This document shows, piece by piece, positions 25,240 through 33,920 of a stretch of DNA of 64,000 bases. How positions within the stretch are numbered: the stretch's first letter is position 1; each line of letters begins with the position of its first letter. The notes beneath the pieces were generated by a model. That model was given only the letters and a program-made list of their open reading frames with translations. It searched no databases and was not told the origin of the DNA. The translations under genes were made by a program, and so were the position numbers. The stretch comes from Acidobacteriota bacterium (GTDB taxonomy: Bacteria > Acidobacteriota > Terriglobia > Terriglobales > Acidobacteriaceae), in assembly GCA_003225055.1 (NCBI GenBank), contig QIAU01000143.1, positions 1-64,000 of the forward strand. The letters run 5' to 3'.

Positions 25240-26220
25240 GCAGTACCTCCACACGACACGAACCACGGCTACGACCCTTTTAATCGGCCGTTTATGAACA
25301 GCTACAATACGAGCTCCACTGCTTACAGGCTCATCGGCAAACTGGCCGCCCTACGCAAGAGCAATACCGCCCTCCCATATGGGACCATGGCCCAACGCTG
25401 GATCAACAAGGATGTCTATATTTACGAGCGAGCCTTCGCCGGTAGCGTGGTTCTCGTCGCTATCAACAAGAACGACAGTTCCTCGGTTTCTATTGGAGGT
25501 CTGTTCACCTCACTTCCCGCGGGGACTTACACTGACTTTCTGGGCGGTCTGCTTGGCGGTTTGCCGATCACTGTGAAAAGCGGTGGTGGAAACAATCCTG
25601 TCAATGATTTCGTTTTACCGGCTCATACCGTTTCCGTCTGGACTCACGCACCGGTCACGCCAATAACGCCCGTTCTCGCTTCGGCCGGACCCGCTGTAGC
25701 CCAGCCAGGCGGACAGGTCACACTGGCAGGAAGCTTTTCCGGAACGAACACGGTCAAGTTGGGAACCTCCTTGGCCACCGTAGTTACCTCCACTTCCAAC
25801 CAGATCGTAGTGATGGTGCCCTCCATTCCTGGCGGAAGCTACAATGTTATGGTGACTGATTCCCGGGGTCATGTGTCGAACAACGTGCACTTCGCACTGC
25901 TTACTGCGAAACTCGTTCCCGTTACTTTCACTGTTAACAATGCCGTCCCCACCAATCTGGGCGATTACATTTTCCTGACAGGCAACACGGTAGAACTAGG
26001 GAACTGGAATACAACGTGGGATGGCGCGATGGGTCCGATGCTGACACCAAATTATCCGAACTGGTTCCTGAACGTAAGCGTGCCCGCAGGTAAGACGATC
26101 GAGTTTAAGTTTATTAAAATCGCGAGCAACGGCACCGTCACTTGGGGAAACGGCCCGAATCACAGGTTTACCGCGCCGTCCGAAGGCACGGCATTCGTGG
26201 ATGTGTCTTGGCAGCATTAG
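25240..26220 (+). pseudogene. Cyclodextrin glucanotransferase-like enzyme, C-terminal fragment without catalytic domain
   Basis: Reading is open from about 25240 (GYDPFNRPF before the ATG at 25294) and shows the end of a CGTase: LAALRKSNTALPYGTMAQRW and WINKDVYIYERAF of domain C, an IPT/TIG domain (SAGPAVAQPGGQVTLAGSFS) and a starch-binding CBM20 (TFTVNNAVPTNLGDYIFLTG, VELGNWNT, KTIEFKFIKI). The GH13 barrel with its Asp-Glu-Asp residues is lost. Without signal peptide or catalytic part it cannot act on starch. The upstream edge abuts the TfoX remnant on the other strand. Confidence 0.82.
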
Positions 26221-26323
26221 CCTTGTGCTCAAATGGCAAGCAGTACCGGCAGTGGACAGAGATCCGCGAACAACGCCCGTCAACCACAGTCCTCCCGGCA
26301 GACTTGCGGGTGGGGACTCGTGC

Positions 26324-26491
26324 CTACTTCTCCTGTTCGGCAGTACGTTCCGCAATCTGCTCTTTGAGTGACTTTCCTTTTTTCGCACTGCCGGGTTCTG
26401 GCTGCCCCCGCTTCAAACGCTCAATGTGGTCGCGTAGCCTTTTGGCGCGCTCGATTTGTCCTTGCTCTGTGTGGGATTGTTCTTCCGCCAT
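26324..26491 (-). CDS. Small charged helical protein, 55 residues
   Basis: ATG at 26491 with an AGAGG ribosome site opens a 55-codon frame, MAEEQSHTEQGQIERAKRLR continuing with DHIERLKRGQPEPGSAKKGK and ending in SLKEQIAERTAEQEK. It is rich in Glu, Lys and Arg, probably a single long helix, with no recognised family. It lies 57 bases after the zincin-like gene on the same strand and may belong to its transcript. Confidence 0.55.
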   Translation of the reverse strand: MAEEQSHTEQGQIERAKRLRDHIERLKRGQPEPGSAKKGKSLKEQIAERTAEQEK

Positions 26492-26548
26492 GGAGAACCT
26501 CTTTTCAGAAGGGAGCCACCTCGTTGGGTGGCTCCCCTCATGGTTATG

Positions 26549-27418
26549 CTATATCTCGCGGGTCTTCAACTTTTGCACGTAATTTCGAAGCGTCTTCGCG
26601 CGGGCTGTACTCGTCTTTGCCAGCGGAGATCCGACCGCGGCAGCCACTGCTTTGGTCATAGCCGGGTGGATGCGATAGCGCTCCTTCTGCCTTGCTTTCC
26701 GAACAGCGAGATCAACGAGCTCACGCAGACTCCGGCCGTTGGTGGATTGAATCACCCCGAGATCGCGGACCTGAGTTTGGCCGTTCACAACAATGATTTG
26801 ATACCAGTGACTGTCCACTGGGTTGCCGAAGCTCACGTATCCGCCCTCCAGCACGGTGTGCGGGGCTTCGATGTTGCCTCCGAAGCTGTACTGGGCTCCG
26901 CTTGAGTCATTCGGGTCGTAGTAGTGGGCCGTAATAAAGTCCGAGACCGTCACTCCGTTCGCCGTATAAGCAAACTGGTCGCTCTCGCACGGATCACAGA
27001 CTTCTACAAGGTATACGACCCGGTCGAATCCTGAGACAGGGTCAGGTGAATTGGGAGGAGGAGAACCCGCAATGGTCCTGTTGCCGAAAGGATCGGCCAA
27101 CATCTCCAGTACTTCGTGGCTTGCTGTTAGCGTCCAGCTGTCATCAGCCTGGACGAGCGAAAAAGGTTGGCCATTATCATCCGTGTGATAGCCGGCTGCG
27201 CCCGGTTGGTTGATGTCGTCTCGAATGATCACGGGCCAATAATCGACAGGCACGTCTTCGAGTTTGTCAAAGGCGCTGACTGTGGCATCCACGTCCCAAA
27301 GCGGACCGAAATCGCGAGTGGCTTGCTTATTTAGAGCGGCGGCCACGATTGAGACTTGCGACGGGTCAACTACGGGGGTTTCCGAGACTAATGCGACGTT
27401 AAGTGTTAACGCGCTCAT
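26549..27418 (-). CDS. Putative zincin-like protein with HEVLE motif
   Basis: A 289-residue protein without obvious signal peptide. The central LTASHEVLEMLADPFGNR carries His-Glu-x-x-Glu, reminiscent of gluzincin or metzincin-like zinc sites but not a standard HExxH. Cys pairs (VCDPCESD) follow. The C-terminal 70 residues are strongly basic. The start has an excellent GGAGG site (GAAAGGAGGCAACTC). I know similar proteins only as hypothetical, with the SHEVLEML motif conserved. Protease activity is possible but unproven. Confidence 0.72.
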   Translation of the reverse strand: MSALTLNVALVSETPVVDPSQVSIVAAALNKQATRDFGPLWDVDATVSAFDKLEDVPVDYWPVIIRDDINQPGAAGYHTDDNGQPFSLVQADDSWTLTASHEVLEMLADPFGNRTIAGSPPPNSPDPVSGFDRVVYLVEVCDPCESDQFAYTANGVTVSDFITAHYYDPNDSSGAQYSFGGNIEAPHTVLEGGYVSFGNPVDSHWYQIIVVNGQTQVRDLGVIQSTNGRSLRELVDLAVRKARQKERYRIHPAMTKAVAAAVGSPLAKTSTARAKTLRNYVQKLKTREI

Positions 27419-28350
27419 GAGTTGCCTCCTTTCGAGTGGGCTGGGTCACGCTGAGCGGGGTTTTTCACAGCAAGGAAAATTCCTACTGCTGCAGCCGACG
27501 CGTGAAACGTTTGTGGTGGAGGAACATGTTGCCTCCAGGATCAACTTCCTTCCGGCTTATTGCTGGAGGGACGTTATGCTCTTCGGTTTTGCACCAAGGG
27601 GAAGCCGTGAAGTAGAGATCTTAATTGTAGGCCCAAATCAGATTGAAGTCACAAATGTATTTTTGCCGCTCCTCATGTGGATAACTATTCCATTTACGTT
27701 TGGTAACCTTTTCTCCGCATCTGCCATCCATCAGTTTTCACGCGAGAAGTCCAGTGCGCGTCATGACCGGGGCATCGAGCGTACACTCCACATCTTCCAC
27801 AGCTGCCCCGCAAGATCAAATTCTCGAGCAACGCAAGACAGCGTAATTCTGACTTTCGCTGCTGAGCGACATCTCAGCCATCGAAGATGGTCAGGTCCCC
27901 GTTCGCAGATCGGGGCAAGTTCTTGGGCCAATTCCTCGCCTGTCCTTTACGCGGCTGTACCTACATGTATTAGCCCATGCATTAACAGCCCATGGATTAG
28001 CCCCATGTATTAGCATGAAAGCCAAGCCGCATTCCTCTTGACAATTGCGTCACGCGCGCCCAAAATTCGCGCTACCCCATCGCTCTCGACTTTTGGCGAG
28101 ACTTCGTGGAGCGTCGTGTGCTGTGTATACGGTTCCGTGCTCCTCGTTAGAGAGGCTCAGGTACATACCATCGCGTTCTCGTTTCTGAGAGATGAGAAAC
28201 GGGCGAGAGCCGGTTCCCCGTTTGGTCCACTGTGCACGCTCTCAATTAGTCAGCAGACGCACTCAGATTGAAGTAAAGGTTCCCGGGGCGAGTACAGTTC
28301 GTAGCCATTTCCAGGCTGAACGAAGAACTGCGAAAGGAGATCAGAATCCC
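27419..28350. other. Mostly non-coding, with a possible small-gene remnant
   Basis: About 930 bases. A plus-strand frame from ATG 27576 has a strong GGAGGG site and reads MLFGFAPRGSREVEILIVGP and a hydrophobic FLPLLMWITIPFTFGNLF stretch, then loses protein-like character and ends at 28013. It may be a remnant of a small membrane protein. A short tandem repeat follows at 27964-28014, and an AAACGTTT palindrome lies at 27505-27512. Confidence 0.4.
27964..28014 (+). repeat. Degenerate 11-15-base tandem repeat, four copies
   Basis: Units built on CATGTATTAGCCC follow each other: CATGTATTAGCC, CATGCATTAACAGCC, CATGGATTAGCCC and CATGTATTAGC. The array sits in a gene-free stretch. Function unknown; it could bind a protein or be a microsatellite-like expansion. 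Confidence 0.55.
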
Positions 28351-29319
28351 ATGAAAAAAATCCATCGGCTCATCTGGATACTGTTTTTCTTATTTGGTCT
28401 GGTCGTCCCGACAATCGCGCAACAAGCCGTGGTAAAAAACCGGGCTACCCTCCGTCAGGATGCTTCCAGCAAGAAGGCTCCCATAGCCCGATTGGATCCT
28501 GGCACCGACGTTGACCTTCTTGAGCCCGGCACAACGCGCGGCTATTACCACGTACGGACAAGCGACGGTACGGAAGGCTGGATCTATTCCCACAACCTCG
28601 AAATGGTCACTCCTGCGACGCCACCATCGACACAACCGGCGGGTGGTATGCCTCCTACTCCTCCGACAGGAGTAGCGGCTGCCTTTTCGCGCGACTGGGA
28701 AAAGCGTGCACCGAACCAGACAACATTCTCGGGTCCAGACGGTGAGTGCGGCCCGACCGGAGATGGAGGAGACACCTCGACTAACGGCCGCAAGAACCGC
28801 ACTGACGTCCCCGCCAGTTACCACGAGGTCACCTGGAAGGCCCTGCAGTCGTTGCCTTACCCTTCCCATGCACCCCGATTGCTGGACCAGTGGACTCCCC
28901 AACAGATCCAGGTTATTCAACCTTTCGAGGGAGTCCCCGTTTCCTTAGTAGGTTATCTCGTCAAAATTAAGGTTGAAGACTCCGGATCAGGGGAATCGAC
29001 CAATTGCCATTTCGTTAATCCGGAAGAGGTGGATTGGCACATGCCTCTCGCCGAGCATGCCGGAGACCTGGAAGCGACGGCCGTCGTTGTGGAGACAACT
29101 CCCCGCGTCAGGAAAGACCACCCGAAATGGACGCCAACGAATCTTTCAGCATGGGTCAGTTCGAATTCACCTGTCCGGGTCAGCGGTTGGACCCTTCTCG
29201 ATCCGGAGCATGGCGCGCAGGTTGGGAAGTACCGGTCCACGCTGTGGGAGATCCACCCGATCACAAGGATTGAGGTTTTCAAGGATGGACAGTGGGTAGA
29301 TGCAGACAGCTTGCCCTGA
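28351..29319 (+). CDS. Exported SH3b-domain protein
   Basis: A 322-residue protein with a signal peptide (IHRLIWILFFLFGLVVPTIA, cut before QQ). Residues about 25-90 form a bacterial SH3 domain: VVKNRATLRQDASSKKAPIA, DVDLLEPG and YYHVRTSDGTEGWIYSHNLE. A Pro/Thr-rich linker follows, then an unrecognised domain with YHEVTWKALQSLPYPSHAPR and WHMPLAEHAGDLEA. SH3b domains often bind cell-wall peptides. ATG at 28351 has a good AAAGGAGA site. The C-terminal part might bind DNA ends or act as a nuclease-like fold but no catalytic motif is clear. Confidence 0.82.
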   Translation: MKKIHRLIWILFFLFGLVVPTIAQQAVVKNRATLRQDASSKKAPIARLDPGTDVDLLEPGTTRGYYHVRTSDGTEGWIYSHNLEMVTPATPPSTQPAGGMPPTPPTGVAAAFSRDWEKRAPNQTTFSGPDGECGPTGDGGDTSTNGRKNRTDVPASYHEVTWKALQSLPYPSHAPRLLDQWTPQQIQVIQPFEGVPVSLVGYLVKIKVEDSGSGESTNCHFVNPEEVDWHMPLAEHAGDLEATAVVVETTPRVRKDHPKWTPTNLSAWVSSNSPVRVSGWTLLDPEHGAQVGKYRSTLWEIHPITRIEVFKDGQWVDADSLP

Positions 29320-29772
29320 CAGGATGCAAAAGCGTAATTCGTCGGACTTCAGACGAGGTGTATTGGCGGGCAAGATGAGGCTACGGGTGGAGCACTCGCG
29401 CCAGCTCCACCTGTACCTACCGAAAACTCGATCTCAGCAAAAAAAGGTGAAGTAAAGTAGCTGCGGAAAGCGCATCCTCGGTTGGCAGGTCCGTGATTGC
29501 TTCGCCTGCCGCGAAAACGGCACCGTGTCAGCTTGTCGGTGCAGCGGATCGCGCCGGCGTGCGTCGTAAGCACCTAATATTAAGGAGGGAGGGTCTCAGG
29601 CGGCCCGTCGTTCGTAGCGGTGATGCAGCCCGCCGACCTGGGCAGCGCCACGACTCTCCCCATTGGCTCCGGCTGGATCGATCGCGACTCCGGGGCGTCC
29701 CTGGCTAGGGCGAGATTTGGGCAGGTCCCAAGGAGAAAAGGCGCGTGTGCATACGCCCACCAATTTCGAAGG
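29320..29772. other. No gene recognised
   Basis: About 450 GC-rich bases with several short open frames on both strands but no motif that I can assign. May belong to an old insertion. Confidence 0.45.
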
Positions 29773-30683
29773 TCACGCCGGAACGTCGTGCTGGTTCAGG
29801 CTGATCCCGGACTCTTAGCGTAATTGTGAAGCCCTCTTCGAAAGGTCCTTCATCACCACTGGGCGCGGTACTCCCAGCAGGTACTCCTTTGGCAACCCCG
29901 CCACTTGGGGCGGGAATTCAAGTTGGGGATTGCCAACGTGCTGGATCACAACCGGTATCTCTGTTACTCCAATGCTGCGCAGTGCAACGCCCGATGAAAC
30001 CCGTTGTTCAGAACAATTCTCGGTCCGGCCTGCAGAACATTTACAGGCGCGCCACCGTAACCGATAAACGCAATCACTGCGGCAGCGGGCAGCCCACCGA
30101 AAACCGCGTGTTCCAAATCCTCATTCGTTAACTGCTTCATAAGCGCCCCTAAGACATCTGTGTTTCGCCAAAGCGCGAGATGGCCCCGATTCAGCACCTG
30201 GAGGTGGCTCCCAACACCCATGTGTTTAGCTCGCCAAATGCTGATATCCGTTACGTCCAGAAGCTCGTCCAAGCTTGGGCTCTTCGGATAGCGCTTTACT
30301 AGTTGACGGACGTAATCGAGATTAACCGTCCGTTGTGGCGCGACGAGTTTGTCGACCTCCACCAGCCCGAAACTGACCGGGAGAATTGAAAACGTCTTGC
30401 GGAACAAATTAATCGGACGAAAAAGCATCCAACTTCTGCTTGTGCTGGAGTGGGATATTGCTGACCCGAATACCATCGAGGATACCAGCTTCATTGCGGA
30501 GCAGATCTGCAACACGGGCCTGGACGCCTCGCCAAGCGGAGAATATATCCTGCAGACGTGCGATTTCGTCGTCGAGCGTCTGTGTGCGCACGTATTGCAG
30601 GACCTCAGCCTGGGTCGCAAATGCAAATAACTATTGCTGTTGGACAAAGTGAGTGGCCCACCTGGACAGGCGCTGAGCCATGA
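29773..30683 (-). pseudogene. Unknown conserved protein with nonsense codon, frameshifts and a 99-base internal inversion
   Basis: From ATG 30683: MAQRLSRWATHFVQQQ, TAG, then LFAFATQAEVLQYVRTQTLD, ARLQDIFSAWRGVQARVADL and QHKQKLDAFSSD. A frameshift near 30409 leads to LFRKTFSILPVSFGLVEVDK and YVRQLVKRYPKSPSLDELL. The next 99 bases (30156-30254) make sense only on the opposite strand: ICVSPKREMAPIQHLEVAPN and THVFSSPNADIRY. Then minus-strand homology resumes with LGALMKQLTNEDLEHAVFGG, AGPRIVLNNGFHR and, after another shift, VALRSIGVTEIPVVIQHVGN. The 3' end is uncertain; a final peptide LNQHDVPA ends at 29773. Family function is unknown to me. The GFHR/LRSIGV text recalls ParB-like nuclease folds only loosely. 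Confidence 0.7.
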
Positions 30684-31136
30684 GCAGTCTCCTTGTCCAG
30701 CACGATTCCTTCGCTTACGTCCTGATCTGCCACTTTCGTGCGCTATGGTGAAGTGCTGACGATTAGGATGGTGAAAGGAGCTCACCCCGATAATTGTTTG
30801 AGCCCGATCCCTGTACAAGACACCGGAAATGTCATCTAAGGCGCGGAGTTGTGCGTCGTCGTATTTTCTCTATACGTAAATCCGGACGAGACAGGAAATT
30901 TGCCCTGTCAAACTGCGGCACTCCGCAGACCGGCCACGATTACACGGAAAGCGAGCCGCACTAAATGTCTGCGCGTACAATCTTGCAGCGAAATCCACAG
31001 CTCCAACCCTTGAGAGATGCCAAGGCCAGCAGTGGGAAAGGCATTCTCTAATTGTGTTCGATCTCACGCCTAGCAAAAATACTTCGCGTGACTTGCAAAT
31101 GTGTAATAAGCTTTATATCAATTCGGGGGGAACGCA
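30684..31136. other. No gene recognised
   Basis: About 450 bases between the inverted pseudogene and the next exported protein, with only short frames. The last 60 bases are AT-rich and include a GGGGGGAA ribosome site for the following gene. Confidence 0.45.
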
Positions 31137-31817
31137 ATGAAAAAGCTATACGTTGCCTTTAGCGCTTGCGCTTTCCTCATTCTTTCGTTCACTCAAATGG
31201 TGCGAGCTTGGCAAGCAGAAGTGGAGGTAGTGTCGAGGACAGGTAAGATTCCGAAAAACTTCAAAACTTACTCTCTCTTTCTCGTGTGCAATCCGCAGTG
31301 GCTCGCGCCAGAGAAGAGCGAAGGCTTGTACGAGCTGTACAAACAATTCGAGAACTTCGGCAGGACAATAGGCGACGATAATGCGGCCGTTTGGTTCTGG
31401 AAAACACAACAGCGCGCGCATGACCCCACGCTAGCCAAAAACGTGGACGTGGAGCGCAGTGTCCGCTTCTGCCAAACTTGGAAACTGAAGCCGAGCGAAG
31501 GACCGCACGTGGTTGTGACTACGGTCTATCCGGATGAGTCCAGTCTCTCTTCAGGGCTTCCGAAGGGTAGTGCGGTTTACGGGCTCGGCAATATGAGCCC
31601 GACGGAGATCTCGGGTCTTCTTACGAAGCTCACCGACGAACTCATCGAGAAGGGGCGGGTCGAAAGTCCTGCCGCGACCGCGGCGGCACCGCTTGCACTG
31701 TGGGTACGGCTACTGGATGCAACACAGCGAACAATCAACAGCTTCGGCTGCTCGTGGACCTTTAAGATTGAGGCGGGGCCAGTTAACGCAGATCTCCACG
31801 CGTGCAAGGCTGAGTAG
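31137..31817 (+). CDS. Exported protein of unknown function
   Basis: A 226-residue protein with a typical signal peptide (LYVAFSACAFLILSFTQMVR, cut near RAW-QA). The mature part has two or three Cys residues and the segments TYSLFLVCNPQWLAPEKSEG and GPHVVVTTVYPDESSLSSGL. No family is recognised. The start has a purine-rich GGGGGGAACGC site. The next small membrane-protein gene begins 4 bases after its stop, so the two are probably one operon. Confidence 0.75.
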   Translation: MKKLYVAFSACAFLILSFTQMVRAWQAEVEVVSRTGKIPKNFKTYSLFLVCNPQWLAPEKSEGLYELYKQFENFGRTIGDDNAAVWFWKTQQRAHDPTLAKNVDVERSVRFCQTWKLKPSEGPHVVVTTVYPDESSLSSGLPKGSAVYGLGNMSPTEISGLLTKLTDELIEKGRVESPAATAAAPLALWVRLLDATQRTINSFGCSWTFKIEAGPVNADLHACKAE

Positions 31818-31821
31818 AGGA

Positions 31822-32037
31822 ATGGTAATCCGAAAGTGGCATCCAGGGAAGCTCATAATCCTTTGGGCGTGGGGCGGCGTCGCAGTGGCGCTCGCGCTGA
31901 CCAGCTTTCTTTCAAGTCCCGTGAGAGACGCCCCTGCGCAGCACTTGGTTGAGCTAGTCTTCGTCTTGCTTGCCCTTTTCGCACTCTCGGGTATCACTTG
32001 GCATTGGCTGGGCGGCAGAGAGTCTGCCGGAGAGTGA
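31822..32037 (+). CDS. Small two-helix membrane protein
   Basis: A 71-residue protein with two hydrophobic segments, LIILWAWGGVAVALALTSFL (about 11-30) and LVELVFVLLALFALSGIT (about 43-60). It begins 4 bases after the upstream stop with a GAGTAGAGG site. Function unknown; partner of the exported protein upstream by arrangement. Confidence 0.65.
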   Translation: MVIRKWHPGKLIILWAWGGVAVALALTSFLSSPVRDAPAQHLVELVFVLLALFALSGITWHWLGGRESAGE

Positions 32038-32519
32038 TTTATTTCAGCTTACTTCGGATATTGGCAATCGGAAACCCAGTCGGTCATAAGCTCATCGCCA
32101 GTCGGGACCAAACTCCGCCGATATCAATCTTTTCCGGATGAGGGGGTCCGGTTGACTCCGAGCCTCTGTTTCCAATAGCCAAGCAAGTCCGAAAAGATGA
32201 GAAGGGTTAGGTTCCTAGATCTTTCAGTTTCGGCTTGCGCTTTGGTTTCTGTCCTCTTTCGGCACAAATTGACGTCCGCGTGCGGGCGAATTGGCCACGG
32301 AGACGAGTTAGAGTCTAGGCCCGTGAGGGAGGAAATAGTGAAGTCTTGCCGTCCACTCGGGAGTCGGAGCATCTTATGGGAGGAACCAACGAGCGACTTT
32401 CCATTCTCACTCTGTTGAAGAGGTTCAGTTCAGGCTTAACGTGCTTTCCTTCCCAACCCAGAATGCTACGTCTCCGCCAGATTGTTTTATGATTGCTTCC
32501 TTTTGACAAGGAGGAGCCC
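32038..32519. other. No gene recognised; leader of the phosphoesterase operon
   Basis: About 480 bases without a supported gene. It ends in a strong AAGGAGGAG ribosome site (about 32508-32516) before the GTG start at 32520. Confidence 0.5.
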
Positions 32520-33920
32520 GTGAGGACTAACCCGAAGATAGAACATATCATTGTCCTGATGATGGAGAATCGCTCCTTCGACCACATTTTGGGTTACATG
32601 GCGCAGGAGAACCCGAAAATTGACGGAATTGTTGGTAACGACTACACAAATCTTGATAGCAGCGGCGAGCCGTACCGGACCACCGACGGCGCGGCGTATC
32701 GGGGCCAGCTCGTAGCGGACCCCGGTCACGATGTGGACGATGTTTACTTTCAGATGTTCGGCGTGCCGTTCGGGACGCCGGCCGGCGGCGATCCCAACAT
32801 GTCGGGTTTTTCCCAAAGTTACGAGCAGCAGGGGGGCGACCCGCAGGAAATCATGCGGTGCTTCCGCCCTGAGCAAGTCCCGAACACGGCGGCGCTGGCC
32901 CGGCATTACGCGATCTGCAACCGGTGGTTTTCTTCGGTAGCGGGCCCCACGCTGCCGAACCGCGCCTTTGCCCATTACGGTACTTCCTTTGGACGGTTGG
33001 ATATGTCTCCGGTGTATTTCTCGAGTAAGCCGAGCATTTATCAGCGCCTCAGGGGGGCGGGCGCTCAAGCCAAAATCTACTACTACTCCGGAGAGAGCGG
33101 CACCATGGGGCTGACTTTCCTTCTCAATGACCAGCGTGACTATTTTGGCTTGTGGGGAGACTTCCAGAGCGACTGCAAGCATAATCGTCTGCCACAGTAT
33201 TCGTTTGTAGAACCTCCTTATTACGACAGAGGACCGGTGATCGCGGCCGACCAGCATCCCGACCATGACGTCCGGGCGGGTGACAACTTCATCCGGCAGG
33301 TTTATGAGGCGATCCGATCGAACGACGCAACCTGGCACTCGACGCTGTTCCTGGTTGTGTGGGACGAGCACGGCGGCTTATTCGATCACGTTCCACCACC
33401 TAGAGTGGATCATCCCGATGGTTTCACGTCGACGGCCCCGGTGTACGATTTCGCGTACTACGGAGTGCGCGTTCCTGCACTCGCCATCTCGCCGTACATC
33501 GAGAAAGAATGCGTGAGCCAGACATTGTTCGAGCACGCTTCGCTTCCGGCCACGGCTACTATGCAGTTCATCGGAGACCCGAAGGCCTATGCGCCTTACG
33601 ATAGGGAACGAAACGCCAATACGCTGCTTTCGCTGCTCACGCTGGATGCACCGCGGGACGAGCTACCGGACTGGTCGGCGCACCCGGTTAAACTCGATCC
33701 GGCGGCAGTCTCATCCGCTGCGAGCGACGCGGCACAACTGCACCTCGACCACGTGAGAGAAGTTCACGCCGTTCTCCAACAGCGAGATGCGGCACTGGCA
33801 GCGACGATGGACCCGAAATCAGTGGTGACCGAAGGGGACGCCGCGCAGTTTGTTGCGAAGGCCATGGCCGTGATCCACCCAGAAGCGGCGCCGCAAGCTG
33901 CGGCCGAGGGACAGCCGTGA
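32520..33920 (+). CDS. Phospholipase C/acid-phosphatase-type phosphoesterase
   Basis: A 466-residue member of the phosphoesterase family that includes bacterial phospholipase C and AcpA (alkaline-phosphatase-like fold). The signature IVLMMENRSFDHILGYM starts at about residue 10 and holds the metal/nucleophile region. Further motifs are GPTLPNRAFAHYGTSFG, FLVVWDEHGGLFDHVPPP (metal-binding Asp-Glu-His and Asp-His) and VPALAISPYIEK. GTG at 32520 is chosen because of the AAGGAGGAG site five bases upstream. No signal peptide is present, so it is cytoplasmic or exported by another route. Its last bases overlap the next gene (GTGA at 33917-33920). Confidence 0.9.
   Translation: MRTNPKIEHIIVLMMENRSFDHILGYMAQENPKIDGIVGNDYTNLDSSGEPYRTTDGAAYRGQLVADPGHDVDDVYFQMFGVPFGTPAGGDPNMSGFSQSYEQQGGDPQEIMRCFRPEQVPNTAALARHYAICNRWFSSVAGPTLPNRAFAHYGTSFGRLDMSPVYFSSKPSIYQRLRGAGAQAKIYYYSGESGTMGLTFLLNDQRDYFGLWGDFQSDCKHNRLPQYSFVEPPYYDRGPVIAADQHPDHDVRAGDNFIRQVYEAIRSNDATWHSTLFLVVWDEHGGLFDHVPPPRVDHPDGFTSTAPVYDFAYYGVRVPALAISPYIEKECVSQTLFEHASLPATATMQFIGDPKAYAPYDRERNANTLLSLLTLDAPRDELPDWSAHPVKLDPAAVSSAASDAAQLHLDHVREVHAVLQQRDAALAATMDPKSVVTEGDAAQFVAKAMAVIHPEAAPQAAAEGQP

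Noticed and set aside
27505-27512. AAACGTTT palindrome as a further LacI operator
   Set aside because: Not close to a carbohydrate gene; one such palindrome is expected by chance in a window this size.
29349-29760. Possible transposase text in GC-rich region
   Set aside because: Short frames on both strands resemble IS sequence loosely but no catalytic or zinc motif could be named.
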